A DNA stretch of 61,210 nt from the NCBI RefSeq assembly GCF_001458395.1, contig NZ_CYSR01000005.1, positions 1 through 61,210 on the forward strand, in the 5' to 3' direction. Within the stretch, counting starts at the first letter, position 1. Each line of letters starts with the position of its first letter. The position numbers were made by a program, and so were the translations under genes. Shown piece after piece: positions 26,354 through 34,329 of this stretch. This DNA is from Leisingera aquaemixtae. GTDB lineage: Bacteria; Pseudomonadota; Alphaproteobacteria; Rhodobacterales; Rhodobacteraceae. A model generated the notes under the pieces. The model did not search any database and was not told where the DNA came from. It saw only the letters and a program-made list of their open reading frames with translations.

Positions 26354-26922
26354 TTCGCCCCTTTCTGAGCTTGTGCGGGCTCCTCCGCCAGCGGCGCGGC
26401 GGAGGGTTCATTCTTGCGGGCGCCGGGAAAGGCGTCGGCGATGGCGGTGCGGCGTTTTTCCCGGGCTTCACGCAGATGGGCTGCTTTTTCGCGGCTCACC
26501 CGCAGCCAGGACGAAGACCCTTCGAGATTGCGTTCCACCGGTGGCAGCACAGTTGCAATCTGCGCGCCGCCCTTCATCCGCGAGGCGCCGTCCCAGGCCA
26601 GCACCCAAACGCATTTCATTTCCGGTTTGACCTCACAATACCCGCCTGGCCGCACCCCGCCGCAGGGGCCGTTGCGCAGCTGCTTGGGGCAGTTCATCGG
26701 GCAGGACATGCCGGTCGAGGACAGCACGCACTGCCCGCACATTTTGCAATCGAACAGCACAGTCTTGACGCATTTCTCGACAAAGGCGACGGGACGCTCG
26801 ACCCGGTCATAGCCTATTTTTCTCAGGACCGGGTCCAGGGCGATCATGACCTGCTCCACCCGCTTGTATATCCACTCAAAACTGCGGGAGTGACGAATAG
26901 CGAACAGGCGAATCCGGTACAT
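26350..26922 (-). CDS. Methylenetetrahydrofolate reductase C-terminal-domain protein (Cys-rich)
   Basis: A 190-residue soluble protein with a central Cys-rich MTHFR_C-type domain: CKMCGQCVLSSTGMSCPMNCPK, then RNGPCGGVRPGGYCEV and KCVW. The ten or so cysteines suggest zinc or iron-sulfur binding. The N-terminus has a basic helix; the C-terminus is Ala/Glu/Lys-rich. The ATG at 26922 is chosen because AAAGGGAA lies just upstream; a much longer in-frame extension to 27300 has no coding character. It overlaps the MTHFR gene by four bases and presumably forms a complex with it, linking the flavin enzyme to another electron carrier. Confidence 0.85.
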   Translation of the reverse strand: MYRIRLFAIRHSRSFEWIYKRVEQVMIALDPVLRKIGYDRVERPVAFVEKCVKTVLFDCKMCGQCVLSSTGMSCPMNCPKQLRNGPCGGVRPGGYCEVKPEMKCVWVLAWDGASRMKGGAQIATVLPPVERNLEGSSSWLRVSREKAAHLREAREKRRTAIADAFPGARKNEPSAAPLAEEPAQAQKGAK

Positions 26923-27307
26923 TGAGTTTCCCTTTCTCCAGGCACTTACAGCGTCTTGTCCATTTGCGCAGGCCGCACTGGTATCGAAATAGTCTTTGCG
27001 CCCCGGGTCTCCATGTTTTGGCCTGTATCCGGACCGGCGATACCCGCCGGATGTTTCCGCTGCGGACCGCGGCCGCGGATTGGACCAAGCCTGAGCCTGC
27101 GGCCGCACTAGAAAGGCTCGAACAATTGTTAGTGCATGACAGGCCTTCGGTCCATCGGGACGATGGATGAAGCCATACCCGCTTGCCCCGGCAAACCCCT
27201 TCGCTTGCGGCCGTTTCTTAACACCCCGTTGGGGCCTGTGCCTTAGTGCAGCCGTCTTTTCTGGCCGGCGGCACGGGCCTGCACGGCAGTGCTGGAACAT
27301 CCCTGCA

Positions 27308-27338
27308 TTGACATGAATGTTGATTCATGTTTCATATT
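27308..27338 (+). promoter_or_regulatory. Promoter with overlapping palindromic operator for the Liv/CoA operon
   Basis: TTGACA (27308-27313) resembles a -35 box and CATATT (27333-27338) a -10 box with 19-base spacing. A perfect inverted repeat, ACATGAAT (27311-27318), GTTG, ATTCATGT (27323-27330), covers the -35 and spacer. Its layout is that of a repressor site, and the ATGAAT…ATTCAT core resembles sites of acyl-CoA-responsive TetR regulators. The TetR gene at 32964 is the natural candidate. Confidence 0.65.
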
Positions 27339-27367
27339 CTGCAGGGAGAAATCAGGGAGGAGCCCTC

Positions 27368-28543
27368 ATGCTGCGCTTGTTTGCGTTGACGGTTGCTGGT
27401 GCATTGATGTCGTCTGCAGCCGCTGCCGAAATCCGGATTGCCCATGTTTATGGCAAAACCGGCCCGTTTGAGGCCTATGCGGCCCAGTCGCACATTGGCC
27501 TGCAGCTGGGGCTGGAATATGCCACTGGCGGCACGATGGAGATCAACGGCGAGAAGATCGTTGTGATCGAAAAGGACACGCAGCTGAAGCCGGATATCGG
27601 CCGTGCCCAGCTGGAAGAAGCTTTCGGCGATGATGACGCGCACATCGCTGTTGGCCCGGTAAGTTCCGGCGTGGCATTGGCCATGCTGCCGGTTGCCGAA
27701 GAGTACGAGCGCATTCTGATCGTCGAACCCGCGGTCGCGGACTCGATCACTGGCACCAACTGGAACCCCTACATTTTCCGCACTGGCCGCAATTCCTCGC
27801 AGGACGCAATCGCAAATGCGGTGGCGCTGGGCGGGGAGGGCGTGACCATTGCGACCCTGGCGCAGGACTATGCCTTCGGCCGTGACGGCGTCGCAGCCTT
27901 CAAGGAAGCGCTGGAAGCGACCGGGGCCTCAATCGCCCACGAGGAGTATGTACCGACCGACACCACCGATTTCACGGCGGCGGCTGAGCGTATTTTCACC
28001 AGGATGGGCGAGGTCGAGGGCGAGAAGAAGCTCTTCATCATCTGGGCCGGCGGCGGCAACCCCATGGGCAAGATCAATGCCATGGAGCCTGAGCGCTTCG
28101 GCATCGAGATTGCGACCGGCGGCAACATTCTGGCCGCGCTGAAGGCCTACAAAGAACTGCCGGGCATGGAGGGGGCGACCTATTACTACTACGAGATCCC
28201 TCAGAACCCGGTGAACGAATGGCTGGTGAAAACCCATTTCGAGCGGTTTGACAGCCCGCCGGACTTCTTCACCGCCGGCGGCATGGCGTCCGGGCTTGCG
28301 ATTGTCGAAGCAATCAAGAAGGCTGGCGGCGCAGAGGACACCGAGGCGTTGATCAAGGCAATGGAAGGCATGTCCTGGGAGACCCCGAAAGGCACCATGC
28401 AGTTCCGGGCCGAGGATCATCAGGCCATGCAGCCCATGTACCACTTCCGCACCGAGGTCCAGGACGGCAAGGACTATGGCGTGCCGGTGCTCGTGCGCGA
28501 GATCGGCATGGACGAAATGAATATCCCGATCCGCAATCAGTAA
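27368..28543 (+). CDS. Branched-chain amino acid-type ABC transporter substrate-binding protein
   Basis: A 391-residue exported protein with signal peptide MLRLFALTVAGALMSSAAAA before EIRIAHVYGKTGPFEAYA. It has the Peripla_BP_6 (Leu/Ile/Val receptor) fold: GLEYATGG, AHIAVGPVSSGVALAMLPVAEEY, TLAQDYAFGRDGVAAFKE. Family members bind hydrophobic amino acids but also aromatic or aliphatic carboxylates and amides; the CoA ligase downstream favours a carboxylic acid. The start at 27368 has GGGAGGAG upstream. First gene of the operon. Confidence 0.9.
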   Translation: MLRLFALTVAGALMSSAAAAEIRIAHVYGKTGPFEAYAAQSHIGLQLGLEYATGGTMEINGEKIVVIEKDTQLKPDIGRAQLEEAFGDDDAHIAVGPVSSGVALAMLPVAEEYERILIVEPAVADSITGTNWNPYIFRTGRNSSQDAIANAVALGGEGVTIATLAQDYAFGRDGVAAFKEALEATGASIAHEEYVPTDTTDFTAAAERIFTRMGEVEGEKKLFIIWAGGGNPMGKINAMEPERFGIEIATGGNILAALKAYKELPGMEGATYYYYEIPQNPVNEWLVKTHFERFDSPPDFFTAGGMASGLAIVEAIKKAGGAEDTEALIKAMEGMSWETPKGTMQFRAEDHQAMQPMYHFRTEVQDGKDYGVPVLVREIGMDEMNIPIRNQ

Positions 28544-28569
28544 GCTGCGGGATGTTTCCCGCCGATACT

Positions 28570-28596
28570 CCGGGGCGGCCGCTGCGGCCGTCCCGG
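28570..28596 (+). terminator. Hairpin between binding-protein gene and livG
   Basis: CCGGGGCGGCCG (28570-28581) pairs with CGGCCGTCCCGG (28585-28596) with one G-T pair and a three-base loop, 26 bases after the binding-protein stop. It is probably a partial terminator or mRNA stabiliser raising binding-protein output. Confidence 0.6.
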
Positions 28597-28612
28597 GCAG
28601 GGATAGAGATCA

Positions 28613-29377
28613 ATGACCCAGACACTTCTTGAAACGGACGCGCTGACCGTGCGGTTTGGCGGCCATGTGGCTGTCGACGCGGTGTCCTGCAGCTTTCACG
28701 CGGGCGAACTAACCGCCATCGTCGGGCCGAATGGTGCAGGCAAGACCACCTATTTCAACCTGATTTCGGGCCAGATCCCGGCCAGTTCCGGCACGGTGAA
28801 GCTGATGGGCGAGGACATCACCCGCCTTGGCGTGGCTGGCCGCTGCCGCCGGGGGCTGGGGCGGGCGTTTCAGCTCACCAATCTGTTCCCCAGCCTGACA
28901 GTTCTCGAAAACGTGCGCCTGGTGATCCAGTCGCGCCAGCACAAAGGCTTCGGGCTGTTCTCGATGGCGGACAGCCACACGGAACTGACCGTGGCGGCGA
29001 TGGCCATCCTGGAACGGGTGCGGCTGGACACTCAGAAAGACCAGCTGGTGTCCGAGCTGCCGCACGGCGATCAGCGCAAGCTGGAAGTGGCGCTGCTGAT
29101 CGGGCTGGACCCGACGGTTTACATGTTCGACGAGCCGACGGCGGGGATGAGCGTTGATGAAGCGCCGGTGATTTTGGATCTGATTGCGGAAATCAAGGCG
29201 GACCGGGAGCGCACGGTTCTGCTGGTCGAGCACAAGCTGGACGTGATCCGCAGCCTCGCCGACCGCATCATCGTTTTGCACAATGGCGCGCTGGCTGCCG
29301 ACGGCCCGCCTGCCGAAGTCATGGCGTCAGCCGTGGTGCAGGAAGCCTATATGGGTAAGGAGCTGGATCATGTCTGA
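28613..29377 (+). CDS. livG: Liv-type ABC transporter ATP-binding protein LivG
   Basis: A 254-residue ABC ATPase with Walker A GPNGAGKTT, Q-loop FQLTNLFPSLTVLENVRL, signature region SELPHGDQRKLEVA, Walker B VYMFDEPTAGMS and H-loop VEHKLDVI, matching LivG. The signature is altered (LPHGDQ rather than LSGGQQ), as is common in LivG. It forms a heterodimer with LivF to power uptake. The last eight bases overlap livF. Confidence 0.92.
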   Translation: MTQTLLETDALTVRFGGHVAVDAVSCSFHAGELTAIVGPNGAGKTTYFNLISGQIPASSGTVKLMGEDITRLGVAGRCRRGLGRAFQLTNLFPSLTVLENVRLVIQSRQHKGFGLFSMADSHTELTVAAMAILERVRLDTQKDQLVSELPHGDQRKLEVALLIGLDPTVYMFDEPTAGMSVDEAPVILDLIAEIKADRERTVLLVEHKLDVIRSLADRIIVLHNGALAADGPPAEVMASAVVQEAYMGKELDHV

Positions 29378-30092
29378 CCCGATCCTGTCGCTGCAGGCGG
29401 TGCATACCGACATCGCGCAGTATCACATCCTCCAAGGGGTGGACCTTGAGGTGCCGCGCGGCCAGGTGACCATGCTGCTGGGCCGGAACGGCGTTGGGAA
29501 AACCACGACGCTGAAGACCATCATGGGCCAGTGGACCGCCAAATCGGGCAAAATTCTGTACGACGGCCAAGACATTACCCGCCTGCCCGTATCGGCGCGC
29601 GCAAGGGGCGGGATCGGCTTTGTGCCCGAAGACATGGGTATCTTCAGCGATCTGACGGTGGAGGAGAACATGCTGCTGGGCTGCACCTCCGGGCCGCTGG
29701 ATAGCGCGCGCAAGGAATGGCTTCTGGGGGCATTTCCGGCTTTGGGGACCTTCTGGAACAGCGAGGCGGGCAACCTGTCAGGCGGGCAGAAGCAAATGCT
29801 GTCGATTGCCCGCGCGATGGCCGAAGACCGCCAGCTGTACCTGATTGATGAGCCGACCAAGGGGCTTGCACCGGCGATCGTCTCGACCATGGCCCAGGCG
29901 CTGCGGGAGCTGAAAGGGCAGGGAGCCTCGATCTTGCTGGTGGAGCAGAATTTTTCGGTCGCCAGGGCGCTGGGCGACAGCGCCGCGGTTATGGATGACG
30001 GCCGGGTGATCTGGACGGGGCCGATGGCGGAGCTGGCAGAAAACAAAGACCTTCAGGAACGCCTGATGGGTCTTAGCATGGAGGCGCACTAA
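29370..30092 (+). CDS. livF: Liv-type ABC transporter ATP-binding protein LivF
   Basis: A 240-residue ABC ATPase: Walker A GRNGVGKTT, Q-loop FVPEDMGIFSDLTVEENM, signature LSGGQKQMLSIA, Walker B LYLIDEPTKGLAP, H-loop VEQNFSVAR; these are LivF hallmarks. The ATG at 29370 follows AAGGAG and is preferred to an upstream in-frame GTG/ATG extension lying within livG. Confidence 0.92.
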   Translation: MSDPILSLQAVHTDIAQYHILQGVDLEVPRGQVTMLLGRNGVGKTTTLKTIMGQWTAKSGKILYDGQDITRLPVSARARGGIGFVPEDMGIFSDLTVEENMLLGCTSGPLDSARKEWLLGAFPALGTFWNSEAGNLSGGQKQMLSIARAMAEDRQLYLIDEPTKGLAPAIVSTMAQALRELKGQGASILLVEQNFSVARALGDSAAVMDDGRVIWTGPMAELAENKDLQERLMGLSMEAH

Positions 30093-30093
30093 G

Positions 30094-31125
30094 ATGACCG
30101 CAGCCCCTGATCATAGACCGAATTTTGCCAGCGTCAGCCTGGCAGAGCGGTTGGATGGCGCGTTGCCGGTACTGCTGGTCCCGGTACTGGTTGTTTTCGG
30201 CTTTTTCGCCATTGGCGTGCCCTCATCCTGGCTGACATTGACTGTCTCCGGGCTGGCCATGGGAATGATGATCTTCATCATGGCTTCGGGGCTGACCCTG
30301 GTTTTCGGACTGATGGACGTGATCAACTTCGGCCACGGGGCCTTTATATCGGTCGGTGCTTTTGTTGGGGTGTCCGTGCTCATCGCGCTGGGCGAGTGGA
30401 CCGGGGCGGCATCGCTGCTTTTGAACATGTCCGCTGTCTTCCTGGCCGTCGTTGCCGCGATGACAGTGACTGGCGCCCTGGGCTGGGGATTTGAACGGAT
30501 CATCGTCAAGCCGGTTTACGGCGCGCACCTGAAGCAGATCCTGGTGACGGTTGGCGGGCTGATTGTTATCGAGCAACTGATCCACGTGATCTGGGGCCCG
30601 GATGAGATCTTCTTCAACCGTCCGGAAACCCTGAAGGGGGCCGTCACCTTTGCCGGGGCCGCAATGGAGAAATACCGCCTGCTGGCGGTGGCGGTCGGGC
30701 TGGCCCTGTTCATTGCCATGCGCATGGTTCTGCGCCGCACCAAGATCGGCCTGATTGTCCGGGCCGGGGTGGAGAACGGGCCCATGGTTGAGGCTCTCGG
30801 CTACCGGCTGCGCCTGGTCTTTGTCGGGGTGTTCATCGCCGGATCGGCCCTGGCCGGGCTGGGCGGCGTTATGTGGGGCCTCTACCAGGAGGTCATCACC
30901 GCCGGGATGGGCGAAAAGATGATGGTTCTGGTCTTTATCGTCGCCATCATTGGCGGGTTGGGGTCGGTCGAAGGGGCCTTTATCGGCGCGCTTCTGGTCG
31001 GGCTGATGCAGAACTACGTGGCCTTTCTGGAACCGAAGCTGGCACTGGTGTCAAACATCGCGCTGATGACCGCAATCCTGATGTGGCGGCCGCAAGGCAT
31101 GCTGCCTGTCGTGAAGGCGAAATAA
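30094..31125 (+). CDS. livH: Liv-type ABC transporter permease LivH
   Basis: A 343-residue inner-membrane permease with eight or so hydrophobic segments and the LivH blocks ASGLTLVFGLMDVINFGHGAFI, RAGVENGPMVEALGYRLR (coupling region) and GGLGSVEGAFIGALLVG. It starts one base after livF stops and ends one base before livM, so the whole unit is tightly packed. Confidence 0.92.
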   Translation: MTAAPDHRPNFASVSLAERLDGALPVLLVPVLVVFGFFAIGVPSSWLTLTVSGLAMGMMIFIMASGLTLVFGLMDVINFGHGAFISVGAFVGVSVLIALGEWTGAASLLLNMSAVFLAVVAAMTVTGALGWGFERIIVKPVYGAHLKQILVTVGGLIVIEQLIHVIWGPDEIFFNRPETLKGAVTFAGAAMEKYRLLAVAVGLALFIAMRMVLRRTKIGLIVRAGVENGPMVEALGYRLRLVFVGVFIAGSALAGLGGVMWGLYQEVITAGMGEKMMVLVFIVAIIGGLGSVEGAFIGALLVGLMQNYVAFLEPKLALVSNIALMTAILMWRPQGMLPVVKAK

Positions 31126-31126
31126 G

Positions 31127-32185
31127 ATGATCGTCAAACTACTCTCCGGCGACAAGCCGCGCTCCGCGGTTCTGACCGCAGTGCTGCTGGTGATCCTGAT
31201 CTGCCTGGCCGGTGCGCCGTTCATCTTTGACGGCGTGCGCCCGCTGGATACCGCCGCGCGGATCTGCATCTTCATCCTGCTGGTGGCGAGCTATGATCTG
31301 CTGCTGGGCTACGGCGGGATCGTCAGCTTTGCCCACACGATGTTCTTTGGCCTCGGCGCCTATGGTGTAGCGCTTGCATCCACCCACATGGGGCGCGGCT
31401 TTGACGCGCTTTTGGCCGGATCGCTGGCGGGTGCCTTGGCGGCGGTTGTCCTGGCGCTGCTGATCGGCCTGTTCAGCCTGCGGGTGCGTGCGATCTTCTT
31501 TGCCATGATCACGCTGGCCGTGGCGTCGGCTGTTGCGGTCCTTGTGTCGCAGTTTTCGGGCATCACCGGCGGCGAGGATGGTTTGACCTACAAAATCCCG
31601 CGGGTTCTGACCTCGGCCAACCGCATGGGCGAATTCCTGGGCACACGCATCACCGGCAAGACCCTGAACTATTACCTGGTGTTTTTTGCCTCGCTTATCC
31701 TGTTCCTGCTGCTGCTGCGCATCGTGAATTCGCCGTTCGGCCGCGTGCTGCAGGCGATCCGCGAAAATGATTTCCGGGCCGAGGCGATCGGGTACCGCGT
31801 GGTGTGGTACCGCACCGCCGCCACCTGCCTGTCGGCGGCGGCGGCGGCGCTGGCGGGCAGCCTTTTCGCTATCTGGCTGCGCTATGTCGGGCCGGATACC
31901 ACGCTCAGCTTCGAGATCATGCTCGACATCCTCCTGATGGTCGTGATCGGCGGCATGGGAACGATGTATGGCGCTGTGATCGGGGCGGCCCTGTTCATCT
32001 TGGCGCAAACCTATCTGCAAAATCTGATGGGCAGCGCCTCTGAGGCAACCGCCGGCCTGCCGCTGATCCCCGATCTGCTGAACCCGAACCGTTGGCTGAT
32101 GTGGCTGGGCATCCTGTTCATCCTCAGCGTCTATTTCTTCCCGTCTGGCATTGTCGGCCGGCTGCGCCAACGGCGCGCGTCATGA
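31127..32185 (+). CDS. livM: Liv-type ABC transporter permease LivM
   Basis: A 352-residue membrane permease with LivM blocks YDLLLGYGGIVSFAHTMFFGLGAYG, VLQAIRENDFRAEAIGYRV and MVVIGGMGTMYGAVIGAAL. It completes the permease heterodimer. The final four bases overlap the alpha/beta hydrolase start. Confidence 0.92.
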   Translation: MIVKLLSGDKPRSAVLTAVLLVILICLAGAPFIFDGVRPLDTAARICIFILLVASYDLLLGYGGIVSFAHTMFFGLGAYGVALASTHMGRGFDALLAGSLAGALAAVVLALLIGLFSLRVRAIFFAMITLAVASAVAVLVSQFSGITGGEDGLTYKIPRVLTSANRMGEFLGTRITGKTLNYYLVFFASLILFLLLLRIVNSPFGRVLQAIRENDFRAEAIGYRVVWYRTAATCLSAAAAALAGSLFAIWLRYVGPDTTLSFEIMLDILLMVVIGGMGTMYGAVIGAALFILAQTYLQNLMGSASEATAGLPLIPDLLNPNRWLMWLGILFILSVYFFPSGIVGRLRQRRAS

Positions 32186-32964
32186 CAATTCCCGTTCTTT
32201 TTCTCCATGGCTGGGCGATGAACGGAGCAATGTTCAAGGACACGGCACAGCGGCTGGGAGCAGAGTATGACTGCTACGCCCCCGATCTGCCGGGGCACGG
32301 GGGCCGGCTGGCGGACGAAGCCAGTCTCGACGCCTGCGCGGCCGTTGCAAAGCGGTGGATCGACAGCCTGGACCGGCCCATCCTGGCCGGCTGGTCATTG
32401 GGGGCAGGAGCCGCGTGGCGTTATGTGGCGCGGCATGGAACGGCTGGCCTGCGCGGGCTGATCACCATCGACATGAGCCCCCGGATGCTGCCGAAGGAGG
32501 ATTGGGACCTGGGTCTGATCGGGCAAAGCGCAGAAGCCATTCTGGCAACCTCTGGTAAAATCGTGCCGCAGTGGCCCCGCATGGCCAGCAGTATTGCGCG
32601 CAATATGTATGCTCTCTCCAGCGATCCGGTCCCAAGCCGGGAGGACATCGTTGACCTGCTGCTGGCGCAAGACCCCGCACGCCTGCGCCCGCTGTGGAAC
32701 GATCTGGTAGCAATGGATGAGCGGGAAACGATTGCAAAAATCGCTGTCCCCTACCTTGTCTGCTCGGGCGCGCGCAGCAGGCTTTACAGCCAGGATGCAG
32801 CGCACTGGATCGCGTCGCAGGCCAAGCGGGCGCGGGTGGAGAGTTTCGCGTTCTCGGGACACTCGCCCCATCTGGAAGAGCCTGAGGCCTTTTGCGATGC
32901 CATCCGGCGCTTTGTTGCTGCCGAAGGGCTCTCGACGCCAAATCAAGACCAAGAAGTGACCTGA
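32182..32964 (+). CDS. Alpha/beta-fold hydrolase (BioH-like esterase or thioesterase)
   Basis: A 260-residue cytoplasmic hydrolase. Oxyanion-region motif VLFLHGWAMNGAMF, nucleophile elbow GWSLGAG (Ser) and a C-terminal catalytic His in FSGHSPHLEEP are visible; a catalytic acid is likely near VPYLVCSGARS. It resembles pimeloyl-ACP methyl esterase-type enzymes. In this operon it could release a carboxylic acid from an imported ester or amide, or act as a thioesterase. The ATG overlaps the livM stop by four bases. Confidence 0.82.
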   Translation: MTIPVLFLHGWAMNGAMFKDTAQRLGAEYDCYAPDLPGHGGRLADEASLDACAAVAKRWIDSLDRPILAGWSLGAGAAWRYVARHGTAGLRGLITIDMSPRMLPKEDWDLGLIGQSAEAILATSGKIVPQWPRMASSIARNMYALSSDPVPSREDIVDLLLAQDPARLRPLWNDLVAMDERETIAKIAVPYLVCSGARSRLYSQDAAHWIASQAKRARVESFAFSGHSPHLEEPEAFCDAIRRFVAAEGLSTPNQDQEVT

Positions 32965-33560
32965 TGACCAAGCCGACAACTGCGAAGCCAAAAACCAAAC
33001 GCGGAAAGGAGCGCCGGGCCAAAATCCTGGCTGCCGCCGAACAGGTGATCGGCCAAAAGGGCTTTGCCGCAGCCTCCATCGCGGACATTACCCGTGCCGC
33101 CGACACCGCGCTGGGCACTTTCTACATCTATTTCTCGGGCAAGGACGAAGTCTTTCGAGAGCTGGTGCAGGACATGGGCCACGCCACCCGGTCCCAGGCT
33201 GCGGAGCGGATCGCCGGGGCCGCAAACCGGCTGGAGGCTGAGCGCGCAGGTTTGGAAGCCTATCTGACCGTGGTGCGCGACCGCCCCTTGCAATACCGCA
33301 TCGTCGAGGAGGCCCGCTTTGTCGACCCGGAAGCCTACCGCGAGTATTACACCGAGTTTGGCAAGGCTTATGCGGATCAGCTGGATCAAGCAGCCGGCAG
33401 GGGAGAGATTTCGCAGGGCGACGCCGAAGTGCGCGCCTGGGCCCTGATGGGGATCGCCAAGACCCTGGGCGAGCGGTTTGTGCTTTGGGAAGACGAGGCC
33501 GACATCGAACGGGTTGTTGCCGAGGCCCACAAATTCATTTGCAACGGATTGGCGCCATGA
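32964..33560 (+). CDS. TetR-family transcriptional regulator
   Basis: A 198-residue repressor: N-terminal helix-turn-helix (ILAAAEQVIGQKGFAAASIADITRAADTALGTFYIYFSGKDEVFRELV) after a basic tail, then a helical ligand-binding domain ending around VVAEAHKFICNGLAP. The start overlaps the hydrolase stop (TGATG). It sits inside the operon it probably controls. The palindrome at 27311-27330 is the best operator candidate, and a CoA thioester made by the neighbouring ligase is a plausible inducer. Confidence 0.9.
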   Translation: MTKPTTAKPKTKRGKERRAKILAAAEQVIGQKGFAAASIADITRAADTALGTFYIYFSGKDEVFRELVQDMGHATRSQAAERIAGAANRLEAERAGLEAYLTVVRDRPLQYRIVEEARFVDPEAYREYYTEFGKAYADQLDQAAGRGEISQGDAEVRAWALMGIAKTLGERFVLWEDEADIERVVAEAHKFICNGLAP

Positions 33561-34324
33561 GCGGATTAGTCTTCTGCGACCAAATAGACTTGGCAGGCGG
33601 GGAGCCTTGCTTCCGGATCACGATGAAGGCTCCGCGCGCCAATGCGCTGGAGCCCGGTTTGTTGCGGGACTTGCACCAAGCATTTGATACGCTGGAGAAA
33701 TCGGGCGTCCGGAAAGCACTGATCCTCGGCGGGCGCAATTTTTCAACCGGGGGAGATGTCAGCCGGTTCCATGAGGCGGCACGAAATGGCCGCGCGGAGC
33801 AATACGCCGAAGCGGTGGTCCCGGTGCTGCAGGACCTGATCATGCGGATGATCACGATGCCCGCGGTGATAGCGTCAGCGGTGCGCGGGGCTGCTACCGG
33901 CGGGTCGGCAGGCATCTTATTTGCGTCCGGCATTGCTGCCGCTGAACCGGGCGCCTTTGTGCAACCCTACTACGGCGTCATGGGATTTGCCCCGGACGGC
34001 GGGTGGACGGCCCTTTTGCCAGAATTGATTGGCGCCGGGCCGGCCCAAGGCTGGCTGATGGCAAACTGCCGCCACGGCGCGGGCGAATTGCAGCGCCTCG
34101 GGCTGGTTCAGGCAGTTGATGCCGATCCGGAAACCCGGGCAGCAGAGCTGTTGGGCAGCATCGACGCGGGGTCTGCCCTGGCAGCCAAGTCGCTGGTCTG
34201 GAACGGCGAACGGCTGGCCCGTGTCCGCGCGGGGCTGGACGCGGAAACCGCCGCATTCCGCACATTGATCGGGCGGCAGGAGACCCTGTCTCGGATGGCA
34301 CAGTTTCTTCAATCAACCGGATAG
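33557..34324 (+). CDS. Enoyl-CoA hydratase/isomerase family protein
   Basis: A 255-residue crotonase-fold protein. The CoA-binding/oxyanion segments are LILGGRNFSTGGDVSRF and ASAVRGAATGGSAG, followed by PYYGVMGFAPDGGWTALLPELIG. The region where classical hydratases carry two catalytic Glu residues shows no Glu at the first position, while Asp in APDGG may replace the second, so an isomerase or other crotonase reaction is as likely as hydration. ATG overlaps the tetR stop by four bases. Confidence 0.85.
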   Translation: MSGLVFCDQIDLAGGEPCFRITMKAPRANALEPGLLRDLHQAFDTLEKSGVRKALILGGRNFSTGGDVSRFHEAARNGRAEQYAEAVVPVLQDLIMRMITMPAVIASAVRGAATGGSAGILFASGIAAAEPGAFVQPYYGVMGFAPDGGWTALLPELIGAGPAQGWLMANCRHGAGELQRLGLVQAVDADPETRAAELLGSIDAGSALAAKSLVWNGERLARVRAGLDAETAAFRTLIGRQETLSRMAQFLQSTG

Positions 34325-34329
34325 ATGCG

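Noticed and set aside
26923-27300. N-terminal extension of the MTHFR C-terminal-domain gene
   Set aside because: The extension has no coding character, and ATG at 26922 has a good ribosome binding site and a sensible N-terminus.
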